64,000 bases of DNA from Pseudomonas japonica (GTDB lineage: Bacteria > Pseudomonadota > Gammaproteobacteria > Pseudomonadales > Pseudomonadaceae). The notes beneath the pieces were generated by a model. It saw only the letters and a program-made list of their open reading frames with translations, did no database searches and had not been told where the DNA came from. The stretch is taken from NCBI RefSeq assembly GCF_013522925.1, contig NZ_JAAMQU010000008.1, forward strand, positions 1 through 64,000. Reading direction: 5' to 3'. This document shows positions 33,183-42,218 of the stretch, in pieces. The position numbers and the translations under genes were made by a program. Every line of letters begins with the position of its first letter. Position 1 is the stretch's first letter.

Positions 33183-34349
33183 ATGCCGCTTTCCCTGTTA
33201 ATCCTGGCGCTGAGCTCGTTCGCCATCGGCACCACCGAGTTCGTCATCATGGGGCTGCTGCCAAATGTGGCGCAGGACCTTGGCGTTTCCATCCCCGGCG
33301 CCGGATGGCTCGTCACCGGCTATGCCCTGGGCGTGGCGCTGGGCGCGCCGTTCATGGCCATGGCCACAGCCCACCTGCCGCGCAAGCTGGCGCTGGTGGT
33401 GCTGATGGGCGTGTTTATCGTGGGCAACCTGTTGTGCGCGGTGGCGGCCGATTACAACGTGCTGATGTTCGCCCGGGTAGTGACCGCCTTGTGCCACGGC
33501 GCATTCTTCGGTATCGGCTCTGTGGTCGCCGCCAACCTGGTGGCGCCGAACAAGCGGGCCTCGGCAGTCGCGCTGATGTTCACCGGCCTCACGCTGGCCA
33601 ACGTATTAGGTGTGCCGCTCGGCACTGCGCTTGGCCAGGCCGCTGGCTGGCGGGCCACGTTCTGGGGCGTCACGCTCATTGGCGTAGTGGCCTTCATCGG
33701 CCTGTTGCGCTACTTGCCGAACCGCCACGACGAACAAAAGCTGCACATGGCTGCCGAGCTCGCCGGCCTCAAGGGCGCGGGGATCTGGCTATCGCTGAGC
33801 ATGACGGTGATGTTCTCCGCCTCCATGTTTGCCCTGTTCACCTACATCGCGCCCTTGCTGGGTGAGGTTACGGGGGTTTCAGACCGTGGCATTACCTTCA
33901 CCCTGCTGCTGATCGGCCTCGGGCTGACCCTGGGCAATATCGTGGGCGGCAAGCTGGCCGATCGCCAACTGGCCGGCACGCTCGCCGGGGCCTTTATCGC
34001 CATGGCGCTGGTGTGCACTGCACTGGCCTGGACCAGCGCGGCACTGATACCTACCGAAGTAACGCTGTTCATCTGGGCAATGGCCGCCTTCGCTGCGGTG
34101 CCAGCGCTGCAGGTGAACGTGGTCAGCTTCGGCAAGGCCGCGCCTAACCTTGTGTCCACGCTGAACATCAGCGCCTTCAACATCGGCAACGCGCTCGGCG
34201 CCTGGGTGGGTGGCGCGGTGATCGGCCACGGCCTGGGCCTCACCCGTGTACCACTCGCCGCAGCCGCCCTGGCCGGCGTGGCGCTGGTTATCACTCTGAT
34301 TACCTTCTCCCGGGGCGGCAAGGCTGACCTTGCCCCCGCTACTAACTGA
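33183..34349 (+). CDS. pyeM: MFS efflux transporter, PyeM-like (DHA1/AraJ type)
   Basis: The 388-residue protein has about twelve hydrophobic segments, the DHA1 start SFAIGTTEFVIMGLLP, and GYALGVALGAP as motif region A. Members export sugars or drugs. Ribosome site AAAGGACACC lies before the ATG, 13 bp after the regulator stop and 13 bp before the OYE gene. It is operonic with both and presumably under the same repressor. The substrate is not evident from sequence. Confidence 0.88.
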   Translation: MPLSLLILALSSFAIGTTEFVIMGLLPNVAQDLGVSIPGAGWLVTGYALGVALGAPFMAMATAHLPRKLALVVLMGVFIVGNLLCAVAADYNVLMFARVVTALCHGAFFGIGSVVAANLVAPNKRASAVALMFTGLTLANVLGVPLGTALGQAAGWRATFWGVTLIGVVAFIGLLRYLPNRHDEQKLHMAAELAGLKGAGIWLSLSMTVMFSASMFALFTYIAPLLGEVTGVSDRGITFTLLLIGLGLTLGNIVGGKLADRQLAGTLAGAFIAMALVCTALAWTSAALIPTEVTLFIWAMAAFAAVPALQVNVVSFGKAAPNLVSTLNISAFNIGNALGAWVGGAVIGHGLGLTRVPLAAAALAGVALVITLITFSRGGKADLAPATN

Positions 34350-34362
34350 AAGAGGCTATTCG

Positions 34363-35412
34363 ATGACTACGCTTTTCGACCCTATCCGCATCGGCGACCT
34401 GGAACTGCCTAACCGCATCGTGATGGCGCCGCTGACCCGTTGCCGCGCGAGCGCTGGCCGCGTGCCCAATGCCCTGATGGCCGAGTACTACGTACAGCGC
34501 GCCAGCGCCGGCCTGATCCTTTCCGAAGCCACGTCCGTGACCCCGATGGGGGTGGGCTACCCCAACACCCCAGGCATCTGGAGCGACGAGCAGGTAGCGG
34601 GCTGGGCCAACATCACCAAGGCCGTGCACGCCGCCGGTGGCCGCATCTCCCTGCAGCTGTGGCACGTAGGCCGTATTTCACACCCCAGCTACCTGGACGG
34701 CGAGCTGCCCGTTGCACCCAGCGCCATCCAGCCCAAAGGCCATGTGAGCCTGGTGCGCCCGATCACTGAATTCCCCACGCCCCGCGCGCTTGAAACCGCC
34801 GAGATCGCCGGCATCGTGGAGGCGTATCGCCAAGGCGCCGAGAACGCGAAGAAAGCCGGCTTCGATGGCGTGGAGATTCACGGCGCCAATGGTTACTTGC
34901 TGGACCAGTTCCTGCAAAGCAGCACCAACCAGCGTGCCGACCAGTACGGCGGCTCGCTGGAAAATCGCGCACGCCTGTTGCTGGAAGTCACCGACGCCGC
35001 GATCAGCGTGTGGGGCGCGGGGCGGGTGGGTGTACACCTGGCACCGCGTGCCGATTCCCACGACATGGGCGACGCCAACCGGGCCGAGACCTTCACCTAT
35101 GTGGCCAGCGAGTTGGGCAAGCGAGGGATTGCGTTCATCTGCGCCCGGGAGAAGGAAGCGGACGACAGCCTGGGCCCGCAACTGAAGAAGGCCTTCGGCG
35201 GCGTGTACATCGCCAACGAGCGCTTTACCAAAGCCAGCGCCAACGCCGCCATCGCCCGGGGTGATGCCGACGCCGTTGCCTTTGGCGTGCCCTTCATCGC
35301 CAACCCGGACCTGCCGGCGCGCCTGGCCGCCGACGCGCCGCTCAATGAAGCGCACCCCGAAACCTTCTATGCCGAAGGCGCGGTGGGTTACCTCGATTAC
35401 CCACGGCTGTAA
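34363..35412 (+). CDS. xenB: Old yellow enzyme family NADPH reductase, XenB-like
   Basis: The 349-residue FMN-dependent TIM-barrel ene-reductase has LPNRIVMAPLTRCRA at the start, QLWHVGR, DGVEIHGANGYLLDQFLQ, QYGGSLENR, and a late VAFGVPFIANPD FMN-phosphate site. The H/N pair (HGAN) is the substrate anion site of the family. It reduces activated alkenes and nitro compounds, as XenB does with nitroglycerin and TNT. The ATG at 34363 follows AAAGAGGC. It is the last gene of the pyeR-like operon. Confidence 0.92.
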   Translation: MTTLFDPIRIGDLELPNRIVMAPLTRCRASAGRVPNALMAEYYVQRASAGLILSEATSVTPMGVGYPNTPGIWSDEQVAGWANITKAVHAAGGRISLQLWHVGRISHPSYLDGELPVAPSAIQPKGHVSLVRPITEFPTPRALETAEIAGIVEAYRQGAENAKKAGFDGVEIHGANGYLLDQFLQSSTNQRADQYGGSLENRARLLLEVTDAAISVWGAGRVGVHLAPRADSHDMGDANRAETFTYVASELGKRGIAFICAREKEADDSLGPQLKKAFGGVYIANERFTKASANAAIARGDADAVAFGVPFIANPDLPARLAADAPLNEAHPETFYAEGAVGYLDYPRL

Positions 35413-35427
35413 TACCGGCCAGCCGTT

Positions 35428-35448
35428 GCGCCCTGGCGGTCAGGGCGC
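35428..35448. terminator. GC hairpin between convergent genes
   Basis: GCGCCCTG and CAGGGCGC form a perfect 8-bp stem with a 5-nt loop at the converging ends of xenB and the coiled-coil gene, overlapping the latter's last codons. There is no T-run. Confidence 0.45.
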
Positions 35449-36288
35449 CTTGCGGTCGAGCTGTTGCTGAAGGTTCTGGATCTGCGCCTGCAGCCCGTTG
35501 ATGTTGCGGGTGGTCTGACCGTGGAACGCATCGAATTCGGTGTTGGTCGGGCCATTGTTGGCTTGAGCGGCCGGGCGGTTATCCTGTTCGCTCTTGAGCA
35601 CGATCAGGTCCTGCTCCAGGCGTTCGAGGCGGCCATTGAGGTCCCCTTGCTTTTTCAGCGCCGCCACGTCGTTACTCAGGGCCTTGAGTTGCGCATCCAC
35701 CGCCGCTTGCGCGGCTTGCGCCCCTTTGAGCGTGGCCAGGTCCCCACTCAACGCCTTCAGCTGGTTCTGCAGTTGTTCAGCGGTAGCCAGTTGGGCAGTG
35801 AGCTGGGTATTGAGCTGCTCCACGCGCTTGTCGGTAGCACCCTGCTGCCCCGCCACGCCCTGCTGCTGGCGCCCCTGGTCGTCCAGCCGCGCCTGCAACT
35901 GGCGTACCTGCAGCTTCAACGCTTCGGTATCGCTGGTCACGCTGCTCTCGCCATCCGCCACCTTGCCGCTGATCGCCTGCAACCGCCCGGCGGCCTCTTC
36001 GCTGACCTTGGCAAAGCTGTCCTGAGTGGCGACCAGTTGCTGCTCCATGAGCGATATCTGCTGGAAGCTCCACCAGCCCAGCCCCGCCAGCGCAATAACC
36101 AGTGCCGCCACCAATGCCCATAATCCGCCCAGCCCAGGCGCCTTGACCGTGACCACCGGCGTGGTGCGCGAATACACCGGCTCGTGCCGAGCACCGGGGT
36201 GATTCTCGAGTAACGGCTCGTCATCATCCAGGTCATTGGCCCTGAGGCTTGGCAGGTTGTCAAAATCGTCAGCAGCGTCTTTGCGCAT
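35440..36288 (-). CDS. Single-pass membrane coiled-coil protein
   Basis: The 282-residue protein has an acidic cytoplasmic N-terminus, one transmembrane segment (about residues 54-76, LGGLWALVAALVIALAGLGW) and a long Gln/Ala/Leu-rich coiled coil (about 80-270) facing the periplasm. No catalytic motif was seen. Start chosen at the ATG at 36288 after CGGAACG. It follows the epimerase-like gene by 75 bp on the same strand. The function is unknown; such proteins often act as scaffolds. Confidence 0.82.
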   Translation of the reverse strand: MRKDAADDFDNLPSLRANDLDDDEPLLENHPGARHEPVYSRTTPVVTVKAPGLGGLWALVAALVIALAGLGWWSFQQISLMEQQLVATQDSFAKVSEEAAGRLQAISGKVADGESSVTSDTEALKLQVRQLQARLDDQGRQQQGVAGQQGATDKRVEQLNTQLTAQLATAEQLQNQLKALSGDLATLKGAQAAQAAVDAQLKALSNDVAALKKQGDLNGRLERLEQDLIVLKSEQDNRPAAQANNGPTNTEFDAFHGQTTRNINGLQAQIQNLQQQLDRKAP

Positions 36289-36363
36289 GGCAAGCGTTCC
36301 GGAGCGGTTCAGGGGAATGAAGGGGTGCGAGTCTACCATTGCGAAGCGGCGGCACCCATGGCC

Positions 36364-37368
36364 TCAGCGGTACTTGCCGGAGGTATCCTGGGCACGCCAT
36401 CCGTGGCACAACGCATCCATGCCCGCCCATACCGAAACCTGAGGCTGGTAGCCCAGATGGTGCCGCGCGCGGTTGATATCGAGGATGAAATCTTCGGTCA
36501 TCCAGGCGATGTCCGCTGGCAGCAGCGACGGTCGCGGCTGGCCGGGCCAATACACCCGGGCGAACGCCGAAAGCCCAGTTGTAAAAGCAGCCGAGGCCAC
36601 GCCTTGATACGTACGCAAGGGCGTCAATTGCAGCTGTCGCAGGGCGTAGTTGAGCACGTCCCAGAACGGCACCGGCGCACCATTGGCGATGTTGTATACC
36701 CTGCCCAGGGCGTCGTCATCGGCGTAGAGCGCGCACAGCAGGGCGTGGTCCAGGTTGGCCTGAGTAGTGAAATCCACTTTGCTCAGGCCGTTGCCCAGGA
36801 TTTTCAAACGGTTGCGCGCGCACAAGCGGAGCAGGCCGGGCCACACCGTGGGCTCGCCCTCGCCCAGCACGGGCGCCGGGCGCAACGCCAACACCTGCAG
36901 CCCGAACTCCTCTGCGCCGAACACCCGCTGCTCTGCACGGAAGCGCGTTTGCGCCTGCAACGTGCGCTTGCGCGGGGCAAGTTGGTCCTCACGCACCGGC
37001 TGTGCGCCGCGCGGCCGCTCATACACCTGGGCGCTGGACAGGTACACCAGCCGGCGCACCTGTTCCTTGATACAGGCCTCGACCACGTTCTCGGTGGTGC
37101 CAAGGTTTGCCAGCTGGAAGTCCGCCAGGCGCCCCCAGTGGCCACCGCGGCCGGCGCAATGCACCACGGCATCCACGCCGCGGCATACACGGCGGGCGAA
37201 ATCCGGATCGGCCAGGTCGCCTTCCACCGCTTCGGCGCCCAGACGCTCCAGCCCCGCCAGGCGTTCCACGCGCCGGCCCGTGGCACGCACCGCCAGCCCT
37301 TGCCCCAGGGCGTAGCGCACGAAGCTGGCGCCGATGAACCCCGTTGCGCCAGTGACCAGTATGTTCAT
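36364..37368 (-). CDS. NAD-dependent epimerase/dehydratase-like (extended SDR) with altered active site
   Basis: The 334-residue protein begins with a clean Rossmann motif, VTGATGFIGASFVR, then GDLADPDF, VVHCAGRGG and YLSSAQVYE, as in extended SDRs of the 3-beta-HSD/epimerase kind. At the place of the catalytic YxxxK pair the sequence reads QTRFRAEQ, so Tyr is replaced by Gln and Lys by Arg. It may bind a nucleotide-linked ligand without normal dehydrogenase chemistry. The ATG at 37368 follows GGGAGGC, 10 bp after the argP stop, so it is probably cotranscribed with argP. Confidence 0.85.
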   Translation of the reverse strand: MNILVTGATGFIGASFVRYALGQGLAVRATGRRVERLAGLERLGAEAVEGDLADPDFARRVCRGVDAVVHCAGRGGHWGRLADFQLANLGTTENVVEACIKEQVRRLVYLSSAQVYERPRGAQPVREDQLAPRKRTLQAQTRFRAEQRVFGAEEFGLQVLALRPAPVLGEGEPTVWPGLLRLCARNRLKILGNGLSKVDFTTQANLDHALLCALYADDDALGRVYNIANGAPVPFWDVLNYALRQLQLTPLRTYQGVASAAFTTGLSAFARVYWPGQPRPSLLPADIAWMTEDFILDINRARHHLGYQPQVSVWAGMDALCHGWRAQDTSGKYR

Positions 37369-37378
37369 GTGCCTCCCA

Positions 37379-38299
37379 CTACTTATCGCCAATGCCATTG
37401 CGGACGTTCGACAAAGGCACCAAGGCACGGGCCGCCTGTTTTACCAGCTCCGCGCCAAGATCGCTCAACAGCTTGCCGCCGCTGCGCCAGTGGTGCCAAT
37501 ACAGCGGAACATCGCTGACGTGCCCGGGTAGCAACTGATGGAGTGAGCCCTTGGCCAACTGCTCGCGAACCTGTTGTTCCGGCACCAGCCCCCAGCCCAG
37601 GCCCGCTTCGGCCATGCGTACAAAGCCTTCGGAGGACGGCACCAGATGGTGAGCGAAGCCCCCGCCCAGCCCCAGCGATGCCATGAACCGATGTTGCAGC
37701 AAATCGTCTGGCCCAAACACCAGCGCCGGCACGCGCGCCAGTGCCGCCGTGGTAAAGCCCGTGGGGAAGTGGCGGTCGATAAACGCCTGGCTGGCCACCG
37801 CTCGATATCGCATAGCCCCGAGCGGTTCGCTGCGCGCGCCGGCCACTGGCCGCGGCTCACCACACAAGCAGGCCGCGACGTCGCCCGCGCGCATGCGGCG
37901 CAGGCCTACGTCCTGATCTTCCACCACCAGATCGAGCAGTACCTGGCGCTGCTGGCAAAAGCTGGCAACCGCGGCGGGCCACCAGGTGGCCAGGCTATCG
38001 GCGTTGATCGCCACACGCAGCCTTTCGGGCGCCCGGCTTTCATCCAGGCTGGGGACCACTTCCTGCAGGTCGCGCTCCAGCAAACGCACCTGCTGCACAT
38101 GGTTGAGCAATTGGCGGCCAACCGGCGTAGGGCTGGGAGGGGATTCGCGCACCAGTACAGGTTGCCCGAGGCGAGCTTCGAGCAGCTTCACGCGCTGGGA
38201 CACCGCCGACTGTGACAGCCCAAGCGCTTGGGCCGCTCGCTCGAAACCGCCCTGCTCGATCACTGTCGCCAACGCTACCAGGAGTTTGTAATCAAACAT
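37379..38299 (-). CDS. argP: ArgP-type LysR regulator
   Basis: The 306-residue protein has the LysR helix-turn-helix (GGFERAAQALGLSQSAVSQRVKLLE) with the ArgP/IciA-type opening MFDYKLLVALA. It is divergent from a LysE-family exporter across 88 bp, the standard ArgP-ArgO arrangement in which ArgP activates the exporter in response to basic amino acids. The gene is followed closely by the epimerase-like and coiled-coil genes. Confidence 0.9.
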   Translation of the reverse strand: MFDYKLLVALATVIEQGGFERAAQALGLSQSAVSQRVKLLEARLGQPVLVRESPPSPTPVGRQLLNHVQQVRLLERDLQEVVPSLDESRAPERLRVAINADSLATWWPAAVASFCQQRQVLLDLVVEDQDVGLRRMRAGDVAACLCGEPRPVAGARSEPLGAMRYRAVASQAFIDRHFPTGFTTAALARVPALVFGPDDLLQHRFMASLGLGGGFAHHLVPSSEGFVRMAEAGLGWGLVPEQQVREQLAKGSLHQLLPGHVSDVPLYWHHWRSGGKLLSDLGAELVKQAARALVPLSNVRNGIGDK

Positions 38300-38301
38300 C
38301 A

Positions 38302-38352
38302 GTTTTCCTAATGCCCCATGAGCAGGATCTGTTTTTCTTATAGCCCCATGGG
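38302..38352. promoter_or_regulatory. Repeated element between argP and argO
   Basis: Two similar stretches, gttttcctaatgccccat (from 38302) and gtttttcttatagccccat (from about 38330), lie in the 88-bp divergent gap, each followed by gagc or gggc. They are direct repeats spaced about 28-30 bp and are candidates for ArgP binding or duplicated promoter parts. Confidence 0.4.
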
Positions 38353-38387
38353 CGCGACACTGTCACGTATTTCCAGGGGAGAACATC

Positions 38388-38984
38388 ATGCTGCAGAGCT
38401 ATCTGAACGGGCTGCTCATTGCCATTGGGCTGATCATGGCCATCGGCGCGCAAAATGCGTTCGTGCTGGCCCAGAGTCTGCGCCGCGAACACCATCTACC
38501 GGTAGCGGCGCTGTGTGTACTGTGCGATGTGGTGTTGGTGGCTGCGGGCGTGTTCGGGCTGGCGACGCTGCTTGCGCAAAGCCCGACCCTGCTGGGCATC
38601 GCACGCTGGGGAGGCGCGGCGTTCCTGCTGTGGTATGGCTGCAGCGCACTGCGCCGGGCCTTTTCCCGGCAGGCATTGTCAGCCGAAGGGCAAGCGCCAC
38701 GGTCGCGCCAGGCAGTGCTGCTCAGCGCGTTGGCGGTGACCTTGCTCAACCCCCATGTCTACCTCGACACCGTGCTGCTTATTGGTAGCTTCGGTGCCCG
38801 CCAGACAGTGCCCGGCGCGTATGTGGCCGGCGCCGCGAGTGCTTCGGCGGTGTGGTTTTTCACGCTGGCGCTGGGGGCTGCCTGGCTGGCGCCATGGCTG
38901 GCGCGCCCCGCCACATGGAGGGTGCTGGACCTTGCCGTGGCTTTGATGATGTTCACCGTGGCCGGGCAGCTGATCCTGGGATGA
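38388..38984 (+). CDS. argO: LysE/ArgO-family basic amino acid exporter
   Basis: The 198-residue protein has six hydrophobic segments and the LysE family signatures IGLIMAIGAQNAFVLAQS and TLLNPHVYLDTVLLIG. It exports arginine or lysine when their cytoplasmic level is high. Ribosome site GGGGAG precedes the ATG. It is divergent from argP. Confidence 0.92.
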   Translation: MLQSYLNGLLIAIGLIMAIGAQNAFVLAQSLRREHHLPVAALCVLCDVVLVAAGVFGLATLLAQSPTLLGIARWGGAAFLLWYGCSALRRAFSRQALSAEGQAPRSRQAVLLSALAVTLLNPHVYLDTVLLIGSFGARQTVPGAYVAGAASASAVWFFTLALGAAWLAPWLARPATWRVLDLAVALMMFTVAGQLILG

Positions 38985-39154
38985 ATGCCGCTGCGCTTAT
39001 GCCGGCGCGCAGCGTCTATTCCACACAGTTGCCGCGTGGTTAAGCCTGGCCCCCGGTGCTATGATCCCGGGCTTGTGCCCGCCCTGCGGGCGCAGCCACG
39101 GCCGCCCGTGATCGGCCTTGCGCATAATGCACCAGACCTGATTAGGAGAATCAC

Positions 39155-39751
39155 ATGGCTTTTGAACTGCCGCCGCTGCCCTACGCACACGATGCCCTGC
39201 AGCCGCACATTTCCAAGGAAACCCTGGAATTCCACCACGACAAGCACCACAACACCTACGTCGTGAACCTGAACAACCTGATCCCGGGCACCGAATTCGA
39301 AGGCAAAACCCTCGAAGAGATCGTCAAGTCGTCTTCCGGTGGCATCTTCAACAATGCCGCGCAGGTCTGGAACCACACCTTCTACTGGAACTGCCTGTCG
39401 CCCAACGGTGGCGGCGAGCCTACCGGCAAGCTGGCCGAAGCCATCACTCAGGCCTTCGGTTCCTTCGAGAAGTTCAAGGAAGAGTTCAGCAAAACTTCGA
39501 TCGGCACCTTCGGCTCCGGCTGGGGCTGGCTGGTGAAGAAAGCTGACGGTTCCCTGGCCCTGGCCAGCACCGTTGGCGCTGGCAACCCCATCACCAACGG
39601 TGACACCCCGCTGCTCACTTGCGACGTGTGGGAACATGCCTACTACATCGACTACCGCAACGTACGTCCCAAGTACGTCGAAGCGTTCTGGAATGTCGTG
39701 AACTGGGACTTCGTGGCCCAGCAGTTCGAAGGCAGCGCCTTCAAGGCCTGA
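39155..39751 (+). CDS. sodB: Iron superoxide dismutase
   Basis: The 198-residue enzyme converts superoxide to H2O2 and O2. The metal ligands are H27 (EFHHDKHHN), the H of WNHTFYW (about 74), D157 and H161 (DVWEHAYY). The residues around them (GSGWGW, and Q/A positions near LSPNGGG) fit the Fe-type rather than Mn-type enzyme. Ribosome site AGGAGAATCAC. It lies upstream of bifA in the same order as in P. aeruginosa (from memory). Codon use is strongly biased, as in highly expressed genes. Confidence 0.96.
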   Translation: MAFELPPLPYAHDALQPHISKETLEFHHDKHHNTYVVNLNNLIPGTEFEGKTLEEIVKSSSGGIFNNAAQVWNHTFYWNCLSPNGGGEPTGKLAEAITQAFGSFEKFKEEFSKTSIGTFGSGWGWLVKKADGSLALASTVGAGNPITNGDTPLLTCDVWEHAYYIDYRNVRPKYVEAFWNVVNWDFVAQQFEGSAFKA

Positions 39752-39777
39752 CCCGCTTTGCCGTAACGCTACTCCGC

Positions 39778-39849
39778 GAGCTGCGCCCGCAGCTCCGTCC
39801 GGCTCCCACGGGGCACATCTATCCTGTGGGAAACGGGCCAACCGGCCCG
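39778..39849. terminator. Hairpins after sodB
   Basis: A perfect stem GAGCTGCG-CC-CGCAGCTC (39778-39795) is followed by a second, GGGCC-aacc-GGCCC (about 39835-39848), with ggctcccacgggg between, reminiscent of Pseudomonas REP sequence. These lie in the 288-bp gap before bifA, which otherwise contains no gene. They probably end the sodB transcript or stabilise its 3' end. Confidence 0.5.
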
Positions 39850-40039
39850 GCGCCCTTCCTTGCCTCTCGGCGGCTCGATTCAAGTTCCTTCCCGCAGCCC
39901 CGATATAAAGGCGATCCATATTTTTTCGAGCCGATGGCCCGCTTGTGCCATGAATCTGCTCGAACCCTTTGACGGTCATTAAGGGTTTGCCAATACTCGG
40001 GCAACCAGTTACCGCGTGCTCGGAACAAGGAATTTTCCT

Positions 40040-42091
40040 TTGAAGGTGGAACTCAAGCACAGCTTGTCGCTGAGATTGCTGAGGATTGTGCTGCTCTCCA
40101 CGCTGGTGGTGGGTGTGGTGCTCAGCTGTGGGCAAATCATTCTTGACGGCTACAAGACCCGACACACGATCGCCCGCGATGCCGAGCGCATCCTCGAGAT
40201 GTTCCAGGACCCGTCCACCCAGGCCGTCTATAGCCTGGACAAGGAAATGGCCCTGCAGGTGATCGAAGGGCTGTTCCAGGACCCGGCCGTGCGCGCCGCC
40301 TCCATTGGCCACCCTGGCGAGGAAATGCTTGCCGAGCGCGAGCGCCCGCTGGCGAACACCGCTACCCGCTGGCTCACCGACCCTGTATTGGAGAAGGAGC
40401 GCACCTTCAGCATTCGCCTGATCGGCCGCCCGCCTTACAACGAGTACTACGGCGACCTGAATATCACGCTGGATACCGCGACCTACGGTGAAGAGTTCGT
40501 GCGCAACTCATGGGTGCTGTTCGTCTCCGGGGTGCTGCGCGCCATGCTCATGGGGCTGGTGCTGTACCTGGTGTATCACTGGCTGCTCACCAAGCCACTG
40601 TCGCGCATGCTGGAACACCTGAGCGAGATCACGCCGGACCGGCCCGGCCAGCATCAGCTGCCACTTCCCAAGGGCCACGAAAAGAATGAGCTGGGCTTGT
40701 GGGTGCGCACCGCGAACGAGCTGCTCACGTCCATCGAGCGCAATACCACGCTACGGCGTGAGGCCGAGGACAGTTTGTTGCGCATGTCCCAGTACGATTT
40801 CCTCACAGGTCTGCCCAACCGGCTGCAACTGCAGCAGCAACTGGACCAGATCCTGACCGACGCGGCCCGCATGCAGCGGCGCGTGGCGGTCATCTGCGTG
40901 GGCTTGGATGATTTCAAGGGCGTGAACGAGCAGTACAGCTATCAGGCAGGCGACCAGTTGCTGTTGGCCACCGCCGACAGGCTTCGGGCCCACAGCGGTC
41001 GCCTCGGCGCCCTGGCCCGCCTGGGCGGTGACCAGTTCGCTCTGGTGCAGGCCAACATCGAGGAGCCCTACAAGGCGGCGGAGCTGGCCCAGCACATCCT
41101 TGACGACCTCGCCGCGCCCTTTGCCCTGGACGCCCGCGAGATCCGCCTGCGCGCCACTATCGGCATCACCCTCTTCCCCGAAGACGGCGACAGCACCGAG
41201 AAGCTGCTGCAAAAGGCCGAGCAAACCATGACACTGGCCAAGACCCGGTCACGCAACCGCTATCAGTTTTATGTCGCCAGCGTGGACAGCGAGATGCGCC
41301 GCCGGCGTGAGCTGGAAAAAGCCCTGCGCGAAGCCTTGGCACACAACCAGCTGTTCCTGGTATATCAACCCCAGATCAGCTATCGCGACCATCGTATCGT
41401 GGGCGTGGAAGCACTGTTGCGCTGGCAGCACCCGGAATTCGGGTTTATCCCGCCGGATCAGTTCATTCCCCTGGCGGAGCAGAACGGCACTATCGTTTCG
41501 ATCGGTGAATGGGTACTCGACCAGGCCTGCGCGCAGCTACGGGAATGGCATGACCAGGGCTTCACCCATTTGCGTATGGCGGTAAACCTGTCCACGGTGC
41601 AGTTGCACCACAGCGAACTGCCTCGGGTGGTGAGCAACATCTTGCAGATGTACCGCTTGCCACCGCGCAGCCTCGAGCTGGAAGTCACCGAAACTGGCCT
41701 GATGGAAGACATCAGCACGGCCGCCCAGCACTTGCTGAGCTTGCGCCAGTCCGGCGCCTTGATCGCCATTGACGACTTCGGTACCGGGTACTCGTCCCTG
41801 GGCTATCTGCGCTCGCTTCCCCTGGACAAGATCAAGATCGACAAAAGCTTCGTGAAAGACCTGCTGGAAGACGAAGATGACGCGACCATCGTTCGCGCCG
41901 TGATTCAGCTGGGCAAGAGCCTGGGCATGCAGGTGATCGCCGAAGGCGTGGAAACGGCAGAACAGGAGGCCTACATCATTGCCGAGGGATGTCACGAAGG
42001 CCAAGGCTATTACTACTCACGGCCCTTGCCGGCCCGCGACTTGCTGACGTTCCTCAAGCAGGCCGAGCGTGGGCGGGTAATCCATTCCTGA
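40040..42091 (+). CDS. bifA: BifA-like c-di-GMP phosphodiesterase (degenerate GGDEF + EAL)
   Basis: The 683-residue inner-membrane protein has two membrane segments (about 15-38 and 160-185) around a periplasmic sensor region, then a GGDEF domain whose motif reads G329-G-D-Q-F, and an EAL domain with intact E457-A-L, NLST, D578-DFGTGYSS and KIDKSF. BifA of P. aeruginosa has the same GGDQF plus EAL pair and sits next to sodB; it lowers c-di-GMP, limiting biofilm and allowing swarming. The start is a TTG at 40040, with AAGGA 8 nt before it; a GTG at 40016 in the same frame has no ribosome site. Confidence 0.92.
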   Translation: MKVELKHSLSLRLLRIVLLSTLVVGVVLSCGQIILDGYKTRHTIARDAERILEMFQDPSTQAVYSLDKEMALQVIEGLFQDPAVRAASIGHPGEEMLAERERPLANTATRWLTDPVLEKERTFSIRLIGRPPYNEYYGDLNITLDTATYGEEFVRNSWVLFVSGVLRAMLMGLVLYLVYHWLLTKPLSRMLEHLSEITPDRPGQHQLPLPKGHEKNELGLWVRTANELLTSIERNTTLRREAEDSLLRMSQYDFLTGLPNRLQLQQQLDQILTDAARMQRRVAVICVGLDDFKGVNEQYSYQAGDQLLLATADRLRAHSGRLGALARLGGDQFALVQANIEEPYKAAELAQHILDDLAAPFALDAREIRLRATIGITLFPEDGDSTEKLLQKAEQTMTLAKTRSRNRYQFYVASVDSEMRRRRELEKALREALAHNQLFLVYQPQISYRDHRIVGVEALLRWQHPEFGFIPPDQFIPLAEQNGTIVSIGEWVLDQACAQLREWHDQGFTHLRMAVNLSTVQLHHSELPRVVSNILQMYRLPPRSLELEVTETGLMEDISTAAQHLLSLRQSGALIAIDDFGTGYSSLGYLRSLPLDKIKIDKSFVKDLLEDEDDATIVRAVIQLGKSLGMQVIAEGVETAEQEAYIIAEGCHEGQGYYYSRPLPARDLLTFLKQAERGRVIHS

Positions 42092-42134
42092 CGGTGTGGC
42101 CCTGGATGAATTATTTTTCAGCCGGGCCTTTACA

Positions 42135-42157
42135 TCAAATGCAAATCCTTCGCATCA
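42135..42157. promoter_or_regulatory. Weak Fur-box-like sequence
   Basis: The stretch around AATGCAAATCCTTCGCATC shares about 11 of 19 positions with the Fur consensus and lies about 65 bp before an imelysin/di-haem operon of the kind that is iron-regulated in Pseudomonas. The match is moderate only. Confidence 0.3.
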
Positions 42158-42218
42158 TGTGGCCCGCTTCGTTCGGCGCCACGGGCGCCTATCGCCACTT
42201 CTGATGCAGGAATTGCCC

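Noticed and set aside
39059..40312. Long minus-strand frame opposite sodB and the start of bifA
   Set aside because: Spans two well-supported plus-strand genes and the gap between them; no family features.
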